From Lepidostoma basale (taxonomy: Eukaryota; Arthropoda; Insecta; Trichoptera; Lepidostomatidae), in assembly GCA_022606425.2 (NCBI GenBank), contig JAHDVF020000136.1, positions 868,001 through 932,000 on the forward strand: a DNA stretch of 64,000 bases, given 5' to 3'. The notes under the pieces are model-generated. The model was not told the origin of the DNA and made no database searches. It saw only the letters and a program-made list of their open reading frames with translations. A program made the translations under genes and the position numbers. How positions within the stretch are numbered: the stretch's first letter is position 1; the number at the start of each line of letters is the position of its first letter. Positions 49,772 through 60,524 of the stretch are shown piece by piece.

Positions 49772-49820
49772 GTCCTTACTGGCGATAGTTGGCTCGCCAC
49801 CAACTATCGCCAGTAAGGAC
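49772..49820. repeat. Perfect 21-bp hairpin
   Basis: GTCCTTACTGGCGATAGTTGG (49772-49792) and its exact complement (49800-49820) around the 7-nt loop CTCGCCA. No mismatch and not part of any family seen here. Could encode a small-RNA hairpin or mark an inversion. Confidence 0.85.
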
Positions 49821-49864
49821 GCAGCCACCCATGCCGCTGGTCCGGAATGTGCCCCTATTCTTCA

Positions 49865-50045
49865 CATTCTGTCTCTATCGGGATGATAGATAACTAACTA
49901 ACTATCCAATTAAGGAAACACGGACTCGTTAAACACATAACATTTTTTATAGGAAGAATAATAATAATGATTTGTAGAATAGAACCCTTTACTTTGTCTA
50001 AGGCACTGATTTAAAACATGTTAACATATTTTCAGAAATTATTAT
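49865..50045. other. Spacer with a short TTAG-tail remnant
   Basis: TAACTAACTAACTATCC at 49890-49906 is an antisense TTAG-type tail without adjacent RTE-A coding sequence. The rest is AT-rich. Confidence 0.35.
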
Positions 50046-50395
50046 CATATGTGGCGACGTTCGTGACAGAGTGGTAAAAGTTATGAATGTCACACGGAAG
50101 GTCCCTGATTCGATTCCCTCACATTATATGTGGTCTGAAGAGGATTGCTGGACATAGATGGATGGGAGCGGCAATGGATAGGGGCGGTGGCGGGCTTTGG
50201 GAGAGGCCTACATTCAGCAGTGGATGGCAGACGGCCGATGATGATGAAGATATGTGGTTTGGTGTAAAATTCACGTTACAATAAAATGGCGACAAATTAG
50301 ATACCTATCACATGTCACGAGAATTAATATAATAGCTCATTAATGATAACAACTCTTTACATCGATTTGGCTCGCGCTGTAATTATGTAAAGAGC
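50046..50395 (+). mobile_element. SINE-T copy with LINE-E insertion
   Basis: Head: GCGACGTTCGTGACAGAGTG and B box GATTCGATTCC. Body resumes after the insertion with GTGTAAAATTCACGTTACAA, TAAAATGGCGACAAATTAGA, TCACATGTCACGAGAATTAA and ends TCGCGCTGTAATTATGTAAA. An insertion of 112 bp splits it. Confidence 0.8.
50138..50249 (+). mobile_element. LINE-E 3' end inside SINE-T
   Basis: RIAGHRWMGAAMDRGGGGLW-like frame, then GGGAGAGGCCTACATTCAGC, AGTGGATGGC, GATGATGATGAAG tail. Flanked by ATATGTGGTCTG (50126-50137) and ATATGTGGTTTG (50250-50261): a 12-bp target duplication with one change. Confidence 0.8.
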
Positions 50396-50419
50396 TATTC
50401 AATAATATAATAATAATAT

Positions 50420-50905
50420 AATTAACACGAATGAAAACGGCTGTTTTCTAGAAGTTTTATTAAATTGTATGTGAATGACATGTTTCGTCTGTCTAAGGCA
50501 TTATCAAATGTGACAATGTGCACAATATGTACAATGCAAATGATTTGCGCATGCTTCAAAATCATATACCACAGAATTCGACATCAGCGCCATCTACGAA
50601 TATGATAAATAAACTTAACTATGAATTTTTCTCAGAAGCTCAATTATTCATGAACTTCCAAGAAGGCTTTAACGGTCACCTACCGGGTTCATTTGTGAAT
50701 CTAAACTATCCAGAGAACCACTGAACACTGAACATACGGTAAAAATTTAATCAAAATTGGTCCAGCCGTTTAGGAATAGTTCAACTACATACGCCCGTAC
50801 AGAAGAATTATATTATAATTACATAAAGATAAAACTTGTATGAAACAGACGTTTTCATTCGTACTTATTATTTAATATGCAGTTTTATATCATTGTTCAA
50901 GAAAC
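50420..50905. mobile_element. IRM element with foreign centre
   Basis: Left arm 50420-50515 (ACACGAATGAAAACGGCTGT to ACATGTTTCGTCTGTCTAAG, GCATTATCAAATGTG). Right arm 50818-50905 (AAAACTTGTATGAAACAGAC to TGTTCAAGAAAC). The centre (50516-50815) holds low-copy DNA and the ACGCCCGTACAGAAGAATTA segment. Confidence 0.65.
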
Positions 50906-50906
50906 T

Positions 50907-51252
50907 TCTTCTTCTTCTTATTCCTCGTTGTAGACCAATGTGGTCTGTTCTCTAGAGTGTTGCTCCTCCTGTGAGGTAGACTTCCAGCTGTCCTTCCATC
51001 TTTTAGGAGGTCTTCCACGAGGACGAGTCTCATGAGGCTGATTATGCAATGCAATATAGGGGAGTCTGGTGGTGTCCATTCTTTGAACATGACCGTACCA
51101 GTCCCTTTTGTCGCTGTCTGCTTCATTTTACAATATCATCAACCTCATAAATCTCTCTTATTCTGGTGTTCCTCACGCGATCTCTCAGTGTCTTGCCTGC
51201 TATTGTCATCAGTGTCTTCATCTTGGAAGTCCTCAAAACTTGTTTGGTCCTT
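50907..51252 (-). pseudogene. LINE-B copy, antisense
   Basis: The reverse strand: LRTSKMKTLMTIAGKTLRDR, VRNTRIREIYEVDDIVK, GTVMFKEWTPPDSPILHCII frames and LVEDLLKDGRTAGSLPHRRS, then a GAGGAATAAGAAGAAGAAGA tail. Inserted next to the IRM end. Confidence 0.75.
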
Positions 51253-51669
51253 GCTGTCATTATTGTTCAAGAAACAGTTAATAATAATAATATCTCTACC
51301 CAAACGCTGTTACTCTTCTCTTCATCAAACCAGACCAATCCTTTCCACTCTATGGCATCTTTCAAACGAATACCTAAATATACATCACGATTTCGCTTCC
51401 TCTTGATATTCTGTACCTACATTGTATGTGACACCAATCAGTACTGTCTGCCAAGTTAAAATGAATGGACTACATTAGTGTCTCGATATAATTCATATTT
51501 ATCAGCATGATGTCTTCTTCATATATTATGTCGCCATCTCGAATCGGTTTATAAGTTTAGGAGGATTATGCAAGAAAGGGCTTGTAAAAAAAATATACCT
51601 ACATATCTATTAGAGATGTTTTAATATTTAATTAAGGTTTTCCATTGTTTCCTCAGCGAATGTTGGAAC

Positions 51670-51670
<1 letters not shown>
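51253..51670. other. No gene seen
   Basis: An IRM end (ATTGTTCAAGAAACAGTTAA) at 51264-51285, then low-copy DNA. Confidence 0.35.
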
Positions 51671-51706
<36 letters not shown>

Positions 51707-51721
51707 CTTCTTCTATCTTCT

Positions 51722-51757
<36 letters not shown>

Positions 51758-51770
51758 CTTCTTCTTCTAT
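51671..51770. repeat. (TATC)n / (TTC)n microsatellite
   Basis: TCTATCTATC runs at 51671-51706 and 51724-51754, separated and followed by CTTCTTCTTC blocks. Confidence 0.9.
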
Positions 51771-52725
51771 ATAAATAAAAGGCAATCTTAGCTGTGTGTG
51801 TGGACTATTTCTGCGGTTATTCCTGAGCAGATCCTATTCCAATTTATACACTTTATTAAATGCAATACCCCGGTGGTCATAGGCATATTTTTGTTATTAA
51901 TCGAGCTCTAATTAACTTCATAAATTAATAAATTTTCGTAGTGCGAGCGAGTATAGACCTTCATGTTCGTATCACCTGAGTATCAATCTTTAGAGTCTAT
52001 ATTCGCTTGGCGTGATTATAGCAAATTAGTTGCTTATTTGACTCTTAGCGTGGTCACATAGGAAATTAGTCGCTTTTTTGAACGGAATAATATACGCACG
52101 TAATATCTGTCAGGCCGTCTCGAATCAATGGAAATTATTTAATACGCCATCGTTCAAATTAATCGCAGTTCAAATTATTTGTAACTATTCATTTTTATTA
52201 TTCATAATCTATATCTTCAGGCTTAATATTTTTTAATTACGGAATTACTGCGTTCCGTAAAATAAGTCGCTATTTTGACTCTCGGTGTGGTCACATAGGA
52301 AATTAGTCGCTTTTTTGTCGCCTATGGAACCATTTATAACTCAAGAACGGCTGGACCGATTTTGAAGATCTTTGATTTGTTGGATTTGTCTCCGTCCCGA
52401 ATAGCAGAATAACTATTAAAACATCGAGAGAAAAAACGACCCGAGTGCATCCCATCCAGCAAATATAATGTTTAACAGAAAATAGTGCAACAATGCTACG
52501 CGAATCATTTCGATTCGCTTCAATAAAGCAAATCCCTTGCTGCCATGTGAATTACATTCATATCAATGTAATTCAAATACTTTTCATTTTGATTTTTGCA
52601 CATTTATTGAACGTAATTCATTTTAAATTAATAAAAGACTGAATTTAATTCAGCTAATAAGTTAACACAACATTTATTAATTTTGAGGCGGTACGAAGTT
52701 TGCCGGGTCAGCGAGTATATTAAAG
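51771..52725 (-). mobile_element. Element ending GCTGACCCGGCAAACTTCG
   Basis: Antisense unit from GCTGACCCGGCAAACTTCGT (52695-52714) to TATATAAATAAAAGGCAATC next to the (TATC)n tract. Contains a 45-bp direct repeat (GTGGTCACATAGGAAATTAG at about 52049 and 52289, then TCGCTTTTTTG) and AACGGCTGGACCGATTTTGA. These words are widespread in arthropod repeats. The microsatellite-flanked design is compatible with a Helentron/DINE-like element, but this is inference. No protein. Confidence 0.45.
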
Positions 52726-52950
52726 ATAGCCCATGGAATCCATAGCTTGACTGAGTCAGCTCTGTACAGTTGAAATTAAATACAAAATAAAGAAATATTT
52801 CTTTATAATAACAAGTAATATCCTTGAGATAAACACCAGCAAGGATCATATGATTGAAACCAATAAAGGAAAATTATTGCTAATTATAAGCGTTTAGTTT
52901 GTGTTTGCGCTTAGGTCATAGCTTGTTATGTTAATAATAACTAATTAACT
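52726..52950. other. AT-rich spacer
   Basis: No feature. Confidence 0.3.
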
Positions 52951-52954
52951 AAAC

Positions 52955-53287
52955 TATGTAACCATTACGCTGTTTCTCCGAAGGGATTGGCAGAGAGGAT
53001 GGACCGCCATACTGCTTTGTCCTGACATACCTCTACATTCATACATCGTTACATGCACACTCGTCGATTTGATTAATTTGTTCATGCCATACTTTCCGTG
53101 AGCGGCTTCTTTTTCCACCCACAATGCTTATACACAACATTTTAATCATTCTTCTCTCGTCCATTCGTTCCATATGCCCAAACCACATCAGGGATTGTTT
53201 TTTAATTTTACTTATGATGCAATCATCTGCCTTACACTTCTTCATTATTTCGTCATTCTGTATTCTATCATTTATCGGATCATGCAA
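52955..53287 (-). pseudogene. RTE-A copy
   Basis: The minus strand encodes MHDPINDRIQNDEIMKKCKA, DDCIISKIKKQSLMWFGHME, RMDERRMIKMLCISIVGGKR, SRSRKVWHEQINQ, then a shortened end and GTTTAGTTAATTAG tail. Confidence 0.75.
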
Positions 53288-53297
53288 CCATACATAA

Positions 53298-53398
53298 CAA
53301 CTCTGTAATATATTCGGGTGATGTAACGCTTGGCTCCTAATCCAGGGGACATGGGTTCAAACCTGGACACGACATGATTCCTTCTTCATAATAATGAA
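53298..53398 (+). mobile_element. Possible tRNA-like SINE head
   Basis: GGGTGATGTAACGCTTGGCT, then CATGGGTTCAAACCTGGACA with a B-box-like GGTTCAAACC. The A box is weak and no acceptor stem closes. A different family from SINE-T. Confidence 0.4.
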
Positions 53399-53414
53399 CT
53401 GTTTTTCACTCATA

Positions 53415-53632
53415 TTACTTACTTCCTATGGCCATACAACTCTTGAAGAGTTTTAGCCTCCTTGATGATTTTTCGCCAAGCTCCTCGATCCTGCACCTTT
53501 TGTTCCCAGCAGTCCGATTCATCCAACCTAGCCAGATCAGCCAGAACATTGTCCATTAGGCGCTGTCTAGGCCTTTCTAGAGGTCTCCAGTCGGTCTAGA
53601 CCCGTACAGGGTCTTGATTGTTCTGTAAATTA
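53415..53632 (-). pseudogene. LINE-G 3' fragment
   Basis: The antisense of ACTTCCTATGGCCATACAAC, TCTTGAAGAGTTTTAGCCTC: the same YGHRK-ending LINE-G C-terminus as at 7.2 kb, with a 5-bp deletion near GGTCTCCAGTCGG. Confidence 0.75.
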
Positions 53633-53694
53633 AATTCTAATATTATTGTTTAAATCCTTGGTATTAGTCTTTAAAAAATAAAAATAAAAAACAT

Positions 53695-53748
53695 AATAAC
53701 CCCGAAGATGGAGACTGCAACGTTCTCCGAAACGTCGGTCCAGAAATA
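53695..53748 (+). ncRNA. Hammerhead-like motif
   Basis: CCGAAGA, T, perfect stem GGAGA/TCTCC with a 9-nt loop, GAAA, then CGTCGG. U4 of the core is C here and stem III would be CGTCG, not a clean palindrome. Relatives near 265 bp and, antisense, near 59.94 kb share CTGCAACG in the loop. Confidence 0.35.
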
Positions 53749-53749
53749 C

Positions 53750-54110
53750 GAGTTACAAGGATTTTCCCAAAACACGACTCGTCGATGACGAATGAAGATG
53801 TAGTGCATCCCATCCTCTCGCTTTAAGTTTAAATCCATTTATTTCTTGATGACAAATAAATCTACTGCATATACCTGTATACCAACATAGGTATATAAAT
53901 CCTGCAAAATAAGGTTATCCGATTATCGCTTGGTGACAAGGACCAGGACGCTCATGGACCAGGATCACACAACTGCATCTAGAATCGGTAATCCCATTCA
54001 TTCAGAAACTTGCCAAAAGTTTTCACGAACAAATCCCTTCACATCCTTACCCCACAGTTGTGTGAGTGTAAATAGACCTTTATGCGGGCGCTTGATTATT
54101 TCTTGCACAT
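53750..54110. other. Low-copy DNA
   Basis: No gene recognised. Confidence 0.3.
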
Positions 54111-54111
54111 T

Positions 54112-54190
54112 CATTTCAGAGATCTCATTTCATCATACTTTCATCCTTCTTTTGCCATCTCCAAGCTTCACTTCCATACGTAAGGAATAA
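54112..54190 (-). pseudogene. RTE-A fragment (first copy of a local duplication)
   Basis: CATTCATTTCAGAGATCTCA, TTTCATCATACTTTCATCCT, TCTTTTGCCATCTCCAAGCT antisense to SEAWRWQKKDES...MRSL. The stretch from 54137 is duplicated at 56049. Confidence 0.7.
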
Positions 54191-54210
54191 TACATATAGT
54201 TTTATGATAA

Positions 54211-54819
<609 letters not shown>

Positions 54820-55103
54820 ATCTAAAAATAACATTTTGTATTAAATTATTTTTATTTTGTTATTTTATTTTATATCATTGTATTTTATATTGTTGTTTTT
54901 ACATTTATTTTGTGGATGTTGGAAGATCGAAGTGTGCGCGGGAGATGCCTATTGGTGGCGATGAGGTTCGCAACCCATCACACCGCGTCTCCCGCGGGGC
55001 GAAAAGAGAAGGATGGAGTGCCACATCGGTTAAAGTGTGACAGTCCATTCTTTCTGCCTACCCTTTCGGGGAGACGGCGTGATGGTTAGTTAGTTAGTTA
55101 GTT
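54820..55103 (+). mobile_element. SINE-R, near full-length
   Basis: Same structure as at 14.66 kb: AT-rich start, GGTTCGCAACCCATCACACC with B-box-like core, CGCGTCTCCCGCGGGGCGAA, then GACAGTCCATTCTTTCTGCC and GGGGAGACGGCGTGATGG followed by (TTAG)n. Confidence 0.8.
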
Positions 55104-55116
55104 AGTTTTATGATAA

Positions 55117-55169
55117 GATTCCCGCTGCGACAATTCTTATGTCGCTTTTACTGGTCCCTTTAGTGGTAT
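55117..55169. other. Duplicated segment, first copy, right part
   Basis: GATTCCCGCTGCGACAATTC, TTATGTCGCTTTTACTGGTC continues the unit that is intact at 56124-56187. Confidence 0.7.
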
Positions 55170-56042
55170 TTTATTAACTAACTAACTAACTTACCACCAC
55201 GCCGTCTCTCCGAAGGGGTAGGCAGAAAAAATGGACTGCCACACTTTTCTTTCCTGACATATTTCTCACGATTCCTCAACATTCATACATAGTGTCATGC
55301 ACGCGCGTCGATTTCTCTGACTCGTCAATCTGTTTGATTTATTTGATCGTGCCACGTTTTCCTCGGTCTTCCTCTATTTCTAGTTCCATTGACATCGTTA
55401 ACATATACTTGTTTTACCATTCATTCTTCATTCATTCTTTCCGTGTGTCCAAACCATCTTAATGATCCTTTCATTATTTTGTTTATAACACCATCATTCG
55501 CACCGCATTCACTTTTTATATTTTCATTCGACACTCTATCATACACAGAGTATCCACACATTCGTCTAAGAGATACTTTTAAACCGATCGCTTTTTAAGC
55601 GGTCACATTTAGATTTTTAGATTTAAAACACGTCTTACTGCGCCCTTGAGGTGATTACATCACAAAAACGGCGCTTTAAAAGTTAGCATATTATTATTAT
55701 TATTATTATCTCATTTCAACTGCATTTATTCTACTTTCATCCTTCTTTTGCCAGTTCCATGCTTCGCTTCCATACATAAGGGTCGGTAGAAGAACACCAT
55801 TGTGCACTGCCATTCTAGCTTTTTTGGATAGGTTTTTGTTTGCGATGACAACTTTAAGTGCACCATTCACTTTGTTGCCTGCCCCAACCCTTCTTTCAAT
55901 ATCCCCCTCCACTCGCCCATCTCTTGTAAACATACTACCTAAATACACGAACCCAACTACTTGCTCCAAATTTTCACCATTCACGCTAATGCTGTAGACT
56001 GTCATGGTTTCTTCATTTTCAAAAATCATAACCTTGGACTTA
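55170..56042 (-). pseudogene. RTE-A copy split by an E-repeat
   Basis: The 3' part (55175-55575) runs from (TTAG)n, GGAGAGACGGCGTGGTGG, to GANDGVINKIMKGS and DRVSNENIKSECG. The 5' part (55709-56042) encodes EETMTVYSISVNGENLEQVV, GFVYLGSMFTRDGRVEGDIE, NGALKVVIANKNLSKKARMA, LMYGSEAWNWQKKDESRINA. The two parts join cleanly at MRSL. Truncated upstream of SKVMIFENEE. Confidence 0.85.
55577..55708 (+). repeat. E-repeat inserted in RTE-A
   Basis: TTTTAAACCGATCGCTTTTT, AAGCGGTCACATTTAGATTT, ACTGCGCCCTTGAGGTGATT, ACAAAAACGGCGCTTTAAAA, then (TTA)n. Gives the longest E-repeat copy and its mobile nature: it interrupts RTE-A at a single codon boundary region. Confidence 0.75.
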
Positions 56043-56190
56043 TTATTATACTTTCATTCTTCTTTTTCCATCTCCAAGCTTCACTTCTATACTTAAGGAA
56101 TAATGCATATAGTTTTATGATAAGATTCCCCCCGCTGCGACAATTCTTATGTCGCTTTTACTGGTACCTTTAGTGGTATTTTATTATACG
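56043..56190. repeat. Duplicated segment, second copy (empty site)
   Basis: Matches 54137-54210 plus 55104-55181 without the 893-bp insertion (TTTCATTCTTCTTTTTCCAT to TTTAGTGGTATTTTATTA). It contains the single AGTTTTATGATAA at 56111-56123. Confidence 0.8.
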
Positions 56191-56550
56191 GCACATACGA
56201 GTATTAGTAGGTACATAATGTATTGGTGGTTACTTGAATTTATATTCGGTTTTGATTTGCGCTTAAATTCAAATAAACATGCCCTCGCGCGCGTAGGACG
56301 ACGCAGTGCAAGATGTGAGGTAAAAAACGAATGGTATATTACTTTACAAGCGGGATTTTTGCGAGGGATATCTACAGATCTGGCGGTACAGGGAGTCGGG
56401 AGACAGGTCGCATTAGCTATCACTCTCATCCTGCACCAGGCGATAACACATCAGACGATACTCCTTTGACATGAACACTATCTGAAGTGGATGTGGGCGT
56501 GTAGCCAAGGCATTCAGAATGATGTTTGAAACTTTACTTAATACATTAAG
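56191..56550. other. Low-copy DNA
   Basis: A minus-strand frame at 56413-56634 begins with SNIILNALATRPHPLQIVFM-like residues without known domain and runs into LINE debris. No gene called. Confidence 0.3.
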
Positions 56551-56552
56551 TT

Positions 56553-56775
56553 CTTCTTCTTCTGTTTGTAGATCATGCGATCTGTTTATGCAGGATATCC
56601 TTCCTGTGACGAAGACGGCCAGCCTTCTCTCCATCTCTTTGGTGGTCGTCCTGGTGGTCGACGGCCCTCTGGAGTCTCGTGCATCACGATATTAGGAATT
56701 CTTGCTGGATCCATTCTCTCGATGTGGTCCCTCCAGAATCGTCTTTTCTGCCTACTCCATCTTACTATGTCATAC
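56553..56775 (-). pseudogene. LINE-B-like 3' end, variant
   Basis: The minus strand: RKDDSGGTTSREWIQQEF-type DNA, DARDSRGPSTTRTTTKEMER, RLAVFVTGRISCINRSHDLQ, TEEEE with a GAAGAAGAAGAA tail. Confidence 0.6.
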
Positions 56776-56777
56776 TA

Positions 56778-57150
56778 CATCTAACTACCTGCGACAACGC
56801 CGACATCAATTGTTCTTTACTCCATCACGCAGAACCAACCTGTCTTTGGTGATGCCAGTAGGAAGAGCAATTCGGACGCTGAATCTAATCATCTCGGATT
56901 TGGACATTTTCAGTATCAGTGAGGCAGTATTCATAAAAAAATATTACAAATTCTGGAAAGAGTACTGCCTCATTGACGTCGACATATTTGGATTCCTTCT
57001 GATATGTATGATTTTTTTGGTCTCATGTTGTTTTGTTTTATTTTATCTTTGTAATACCATTTTCTGTCCAAATGAGTCGCCTAAATGTTTTATCGTTTGT
57101 TATGTCTCATTTGTGTATAATGTATAAATAAATAAATAAATAAATCAATA
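56778..57150 (+). mobile_element. L2-D-like end, second subtype
   Basis: SNYLRQRRHQLFFTPSRRTN, LSLVMPVGRAIRTLNLIISD, LDIFSISEAVFIKKYYKFWK, EYCLIDVDIF, then a 3' UTR ending TGTATAAATAAATAAATAAA. More complete than the 22.3-kb copy and with an AAAT tail, not GATTT. Confidence 0.7.
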
Positions 57151-57154
57151 AAAT

Positions 57155-57378
57155 GTCTTCAATTTTGTGAATTTCTTCATTGGATATCCTATCTCTAAGG
57201 GTTCTCCCCGCAATAGGTCACAATGTTCTCATTTCTGCTACTTTGAGATGTTTGGTTCAGACAGTGTCTGCTCTTGCTTCAATTCCGTATGTCATTATGG
57301 GCCTGATGCATCTTTTATAAATTCTAACTTTGCTTTCCACTGGCATATGCTTATTGTCCCAGACAGTTCATCGTAAAT
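57155..57378 (-). pseudogene. LINE-B fragment, antisense
   Basis: The reverse strand: DELSGTISICQWKAKLEFIK, DASGPIMTYGIEARADTV, stop, KHLKVAEMRTL, PIAGRTLRDRISNEEIHKI. The middle of LINE-B without the 3' end. Confidence 0.7.
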
Positions 57379-57379
57379 C

Positions 57380-57845
57380 TTCTTCTTCTTCTTTCCTATC
57401 GCCTCTTCCCGTTACTCGGGGTCGGCTTTTATTATCATTTGGCGCCAGGTATTTCTTTCGTACGCAGCTTTCTCCTTAAGGCCTTCATATCCCTATGCAC
57501 ATTCGTCAGCCAGGTAGTTTGAGGTCTTTCTCTCCCTCTTCTACTAGTCACGGAAAGACACTTTTTCACTACATGGTCGTGAGGTGACCATCGGAGCCAT
57601 GTTTCTGACAACTTTTGTTTTACAGGGGCTACCTTGAAACTTCCCCTCACATATTCGTTGCGCACCTTGTTTTTCAATGTGACTCCTTCCGACCACCGCA
57701 GCATGCGCATTTCTGCTGTATGGAGTTTTTGTTCATGGATCTTTTTAGCTGGCCATAGTTTGCTACCGTATAGTAATGCCGGTCGGATAGCCGTTTTATA
57801 AATCTTGCCCTTTGTCCTTTTTGGCATTTTCGGATCATACAAAAT
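57380..57845 (-). pseudogene. LINE-C C-terminal fragment, open frame
   Basis: 135 codons: MYDPKMPKRTKGKIYKTAIR, PALLYGSKLWPAKKIHEQKL, HTAEMRMLRWSEGVTLKNKV, RNEYVRGSFKVAPVKQKLSE, TWLRWSPHDHVVKKCLSVTS, then RRKLRTKEIPGAK and a GAAGAAGAAG tail. YGSExW..KK..E.K...AEMRMLRW is the hallmark of the RTE/BovB-like post-RT region. No RT core. Confidence 0.8.
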
Positions 57846-57849
57846 TCCA

Positions 57850-58790
57850 TTTATAATGTATATACTATATGTATATTAATTTAATTTTTGCGCTACGCAA
57901 ATTTTTTCGCTTTATTAACAATTCGATTTACTTTGGGCATTATTTTTCTCAGCAGAAAATCGCTCCGAGTAAGTTAATTACTTAAACAGTTATAGCTCAG
58001 AGCTTATAATGTATGCACTTACAGAAAATTACCTAAATACACAGGGATACTCCGGCATTATGTGCAAATGACTCGAGTGGCCGCTAATGACACTCCAGAG
58101 CGCCTAGTGTTAATCGCCCCTTTTGGCGAGGGCACTTAGAGAGGGCAGAATTACAGGACGGCGGCGCGGACCGAGGTCGGGGCCCCGGGACGGGAGTTGC
58201 ATCGACAGATTCGGTTTACGAATCAAGAATCGTGTTTGGCGGGTCGTGTAATTTCAGCAGAGAGTACAATAAAACGATATCTGCTTTGGATGGACCACCC
58301 ACGCGGCTGTCTTGCGGACCACACAAGAAGGATCTCCCCGAGCACGGCCTGGGGCGTAGCGCCCATTACTTCACCTCCACACGAGCCTTGTCTATTCAAT
58401 TAATCAAAACATTTGATGAGCTTACAAGGAATGCGTCAAATATCGTAATGATTTTAATGTAACTGTGGGTGACAGACGCGTCACGCGATATCACCGGCAA
58501 TGTAGCAATGGATGGAGTAAATTAAGAACAGTTGTTACTAATTTTAAAAATTTCAACGGACATACATAAATATAATATCCTAACAGTAAGACAAAAAACT
58601 ATATATTTTTTTCCCACACCACAACCTCAATACCAACTTCCAACAGGTGGGGGAAGAAGTGTGCAGACTGATACTTAAAAAAAATGAAGATTCATGTCAA
58701 ATCATTGTCAAGGAATTTTTTACATTTTCGGTTTCGATTTGACATTTGAAATTTCATTCTACGAAAACATAGATTAGGTCAAAATATGGT
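57850..58790. other. Low-copy region with GC island 58060-58400
   Basis: Includes GGACGGCGGCGCGGACCGAG and GGGGCCCCGGGACGGG. Overlapping short frames (58197-58462) show no domain. No copy elsewhere in the window. Candidate conserved non-coding DNA. Confidence 0.4.
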
Positions 58791-58794
58791 ATAT

Positions 58795-59055
58795 TGTATA
58801 CAGCATAGATACAGAACCAACCTGCCTCTGGTGAGTTGGGTAGAATAATCAGTCTGCTGAACACCATCTCTCCAGAGATCGACGTCTTTAATGTTGGTGA
58901 AAGTACGTTCAAAAGACAAATACTCTTGACTTTAATAGTATCTTGTCTTCCTAAAGTCCATCTCTCACGGGTTCCTGGTATTATATTTCACATGTTCGCA
59001 ATAAATGCCTTAAACGTTAAAACTTTTGAGGAAATAAACTGATTTGATTGATATT
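58795..59055 (+). mobile_element. L2-D 3' end
   Basis: RYRTNLPLV, VGRIISLLNTISPEIDVFNV, GESTFKRQILLTL and a 3' UTR to AATAAACTGATTTGATTG. Short deletions. Confidence 0.7.
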
Positions 59056-59059
59056 CTTT

Positions 59060-59960
59060 AGAAACATCTTATAAGTAGTAAAAATAAAATCATTGAAACT
59101 TCATAAACAAAATATAAATGGTAGGTACCCAATCACAAAACGATTAATTATGTCATTAATGACATCTACCGATTATCAATAACACTATTAAACTAGTGTG
59201 ACAGATTATTGAATTCCAATATTTTAGCGTGTGATCTGTTTCGTGTATTTTGTATTGTAATTATTTGTGTAACAGGTATAGTATATACATTTTGTTAACC
59301 TTTGGTTTACTCACTTTGTTGCTACGCCTCTGAATCGGAGCTGGCTCGCATCTCCACGTCGGATCGATATATTTATAGGATAGGTATTCTTACACGGGCC
59401 GAGCGATCTCGGATTGATTTATGTGGCTAGGCGCACAAATTTGCACGTCTGAAATTACATTAAAAACCAATTTCGAAAAACGATAAGTGGTATTTTCGTA
59501 TTTTTATCTACGGTTTTATTGCCCAGGACAATCGAAAGAGTTTATAACGGTGTTGAGGAGTGGGGACTCGTAAGAAATGTCGCAAAAACAACGTTTCCGT
59601 TAGACACTTCGGCGCTAAATCAATCAAACGTGATGGCTATAAAATTGCAGTAAAATCAATATTAAAACTTGAATAGTGTTCACATTTATTAGCTTGCGTA
59701 TATATATATATTTATGGTTTTACCCATGATACATACCGATATCGTATTTTATACTGTTAAAATGACGTATTTTTGGACCAATTTTATTGCTTTATATTTT
59801 CATTTTGAAAAAATTAACAATTAATTTCTAATTCCTGCGTTTGTGCTTAGATAACGGTTGATCGCATTATTATGTATTTATCGAGATTTTGGATAGGTCT
59901 GTGACTGGTGGTATCCTCTTTGACTAATGTTTCGGAAATCGTTGCAGAATTCATCTTCAC
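59060..59960. other. Low-copy DNA
   Basis: GC-richer at 59320-59440. 59926-59965 antisense resembles the CTGAAGATG...CTGCAACG hammerhead-like repeat (TTTCGGAAATCGTTGCAGAA). No gene. Confidence 0.35.
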
Positions 59961-59964
59961 AATC

Positions 59965-60310
59965 TAATTAACTCACCGTCATACCGTTTTCCGGAGTAAT
60001 AGGTAGAAAATGATGTACTTTTCGAGATTCCTCTACATTCATACCTACACCAAAATACCTCCGCTTGTCTTTTTTTTCAACTGCGAATATGGCTGACTTT
60101 TATTAATTCATAAATTTGCTCATGACATGATTTTACTAGCCGAATTTTACTTCTTTTTCCATTCATATTGCTTGTGTAGATTTTTTTTTAACCATTCTTC
60201 CCTAAATTCGTTCCATAAGCCTAAACCATCTTTATTAATTTTACTTAGGATCCATTCATTTGACTTAAATTCCTTTTATATTTCTTCATTTGTTTGGGTG
60301 AAAATCGTTT
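59965..60310 (-). pseudogene. RTE-A copy, very decayed
   Basis: Antisense from ATTAACTCACCGTCATACCG and TTTCCGGAGTAATAGGTAGA to IIYLEMNG-like debris. Recognisable from order and wording (TCTACATTCATACC, AACCATTCTTCCCT, AAACCATCTT). Confidence 0.6.
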
Positions 60311-60426
60311 ATTTTATAAGAGTGTATTTTCATTTTGGGAAATAAAGGGGGTTAGGTTAAGAATAGATGATGGGGCTTGAAGTTAAATTTAGTTGGATAT
60401 TTATAATATTCTCGTAATTTTGAATA

Positions 60427-60522
60427 ACTTTTCTTCTTCTCTGGTTTCAATCCTGGGATTGGTTTGCAGCAATTTCCTCCATTATTCTCTTCCATTTTTC
60501 CCTGTCTTGTGCGAACTTTTCT
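60427..60522 (-). pseudogene. LINE-F 3' fragment
   Basis: The minus strand encodes KFAQDREKWKRIMEEIAANQ, SQD, identical in this part to the copy at 4.2 kb, with a GAGAAGAAGAAAAG end. Confidence 0.75.
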
Positions 60523-60524
60523 AT

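Noticed and set aside
50518..50724. 68-codon frame in the IRM centre
   Set aside because: No domain and enclosed by transposon arms; likely chance.
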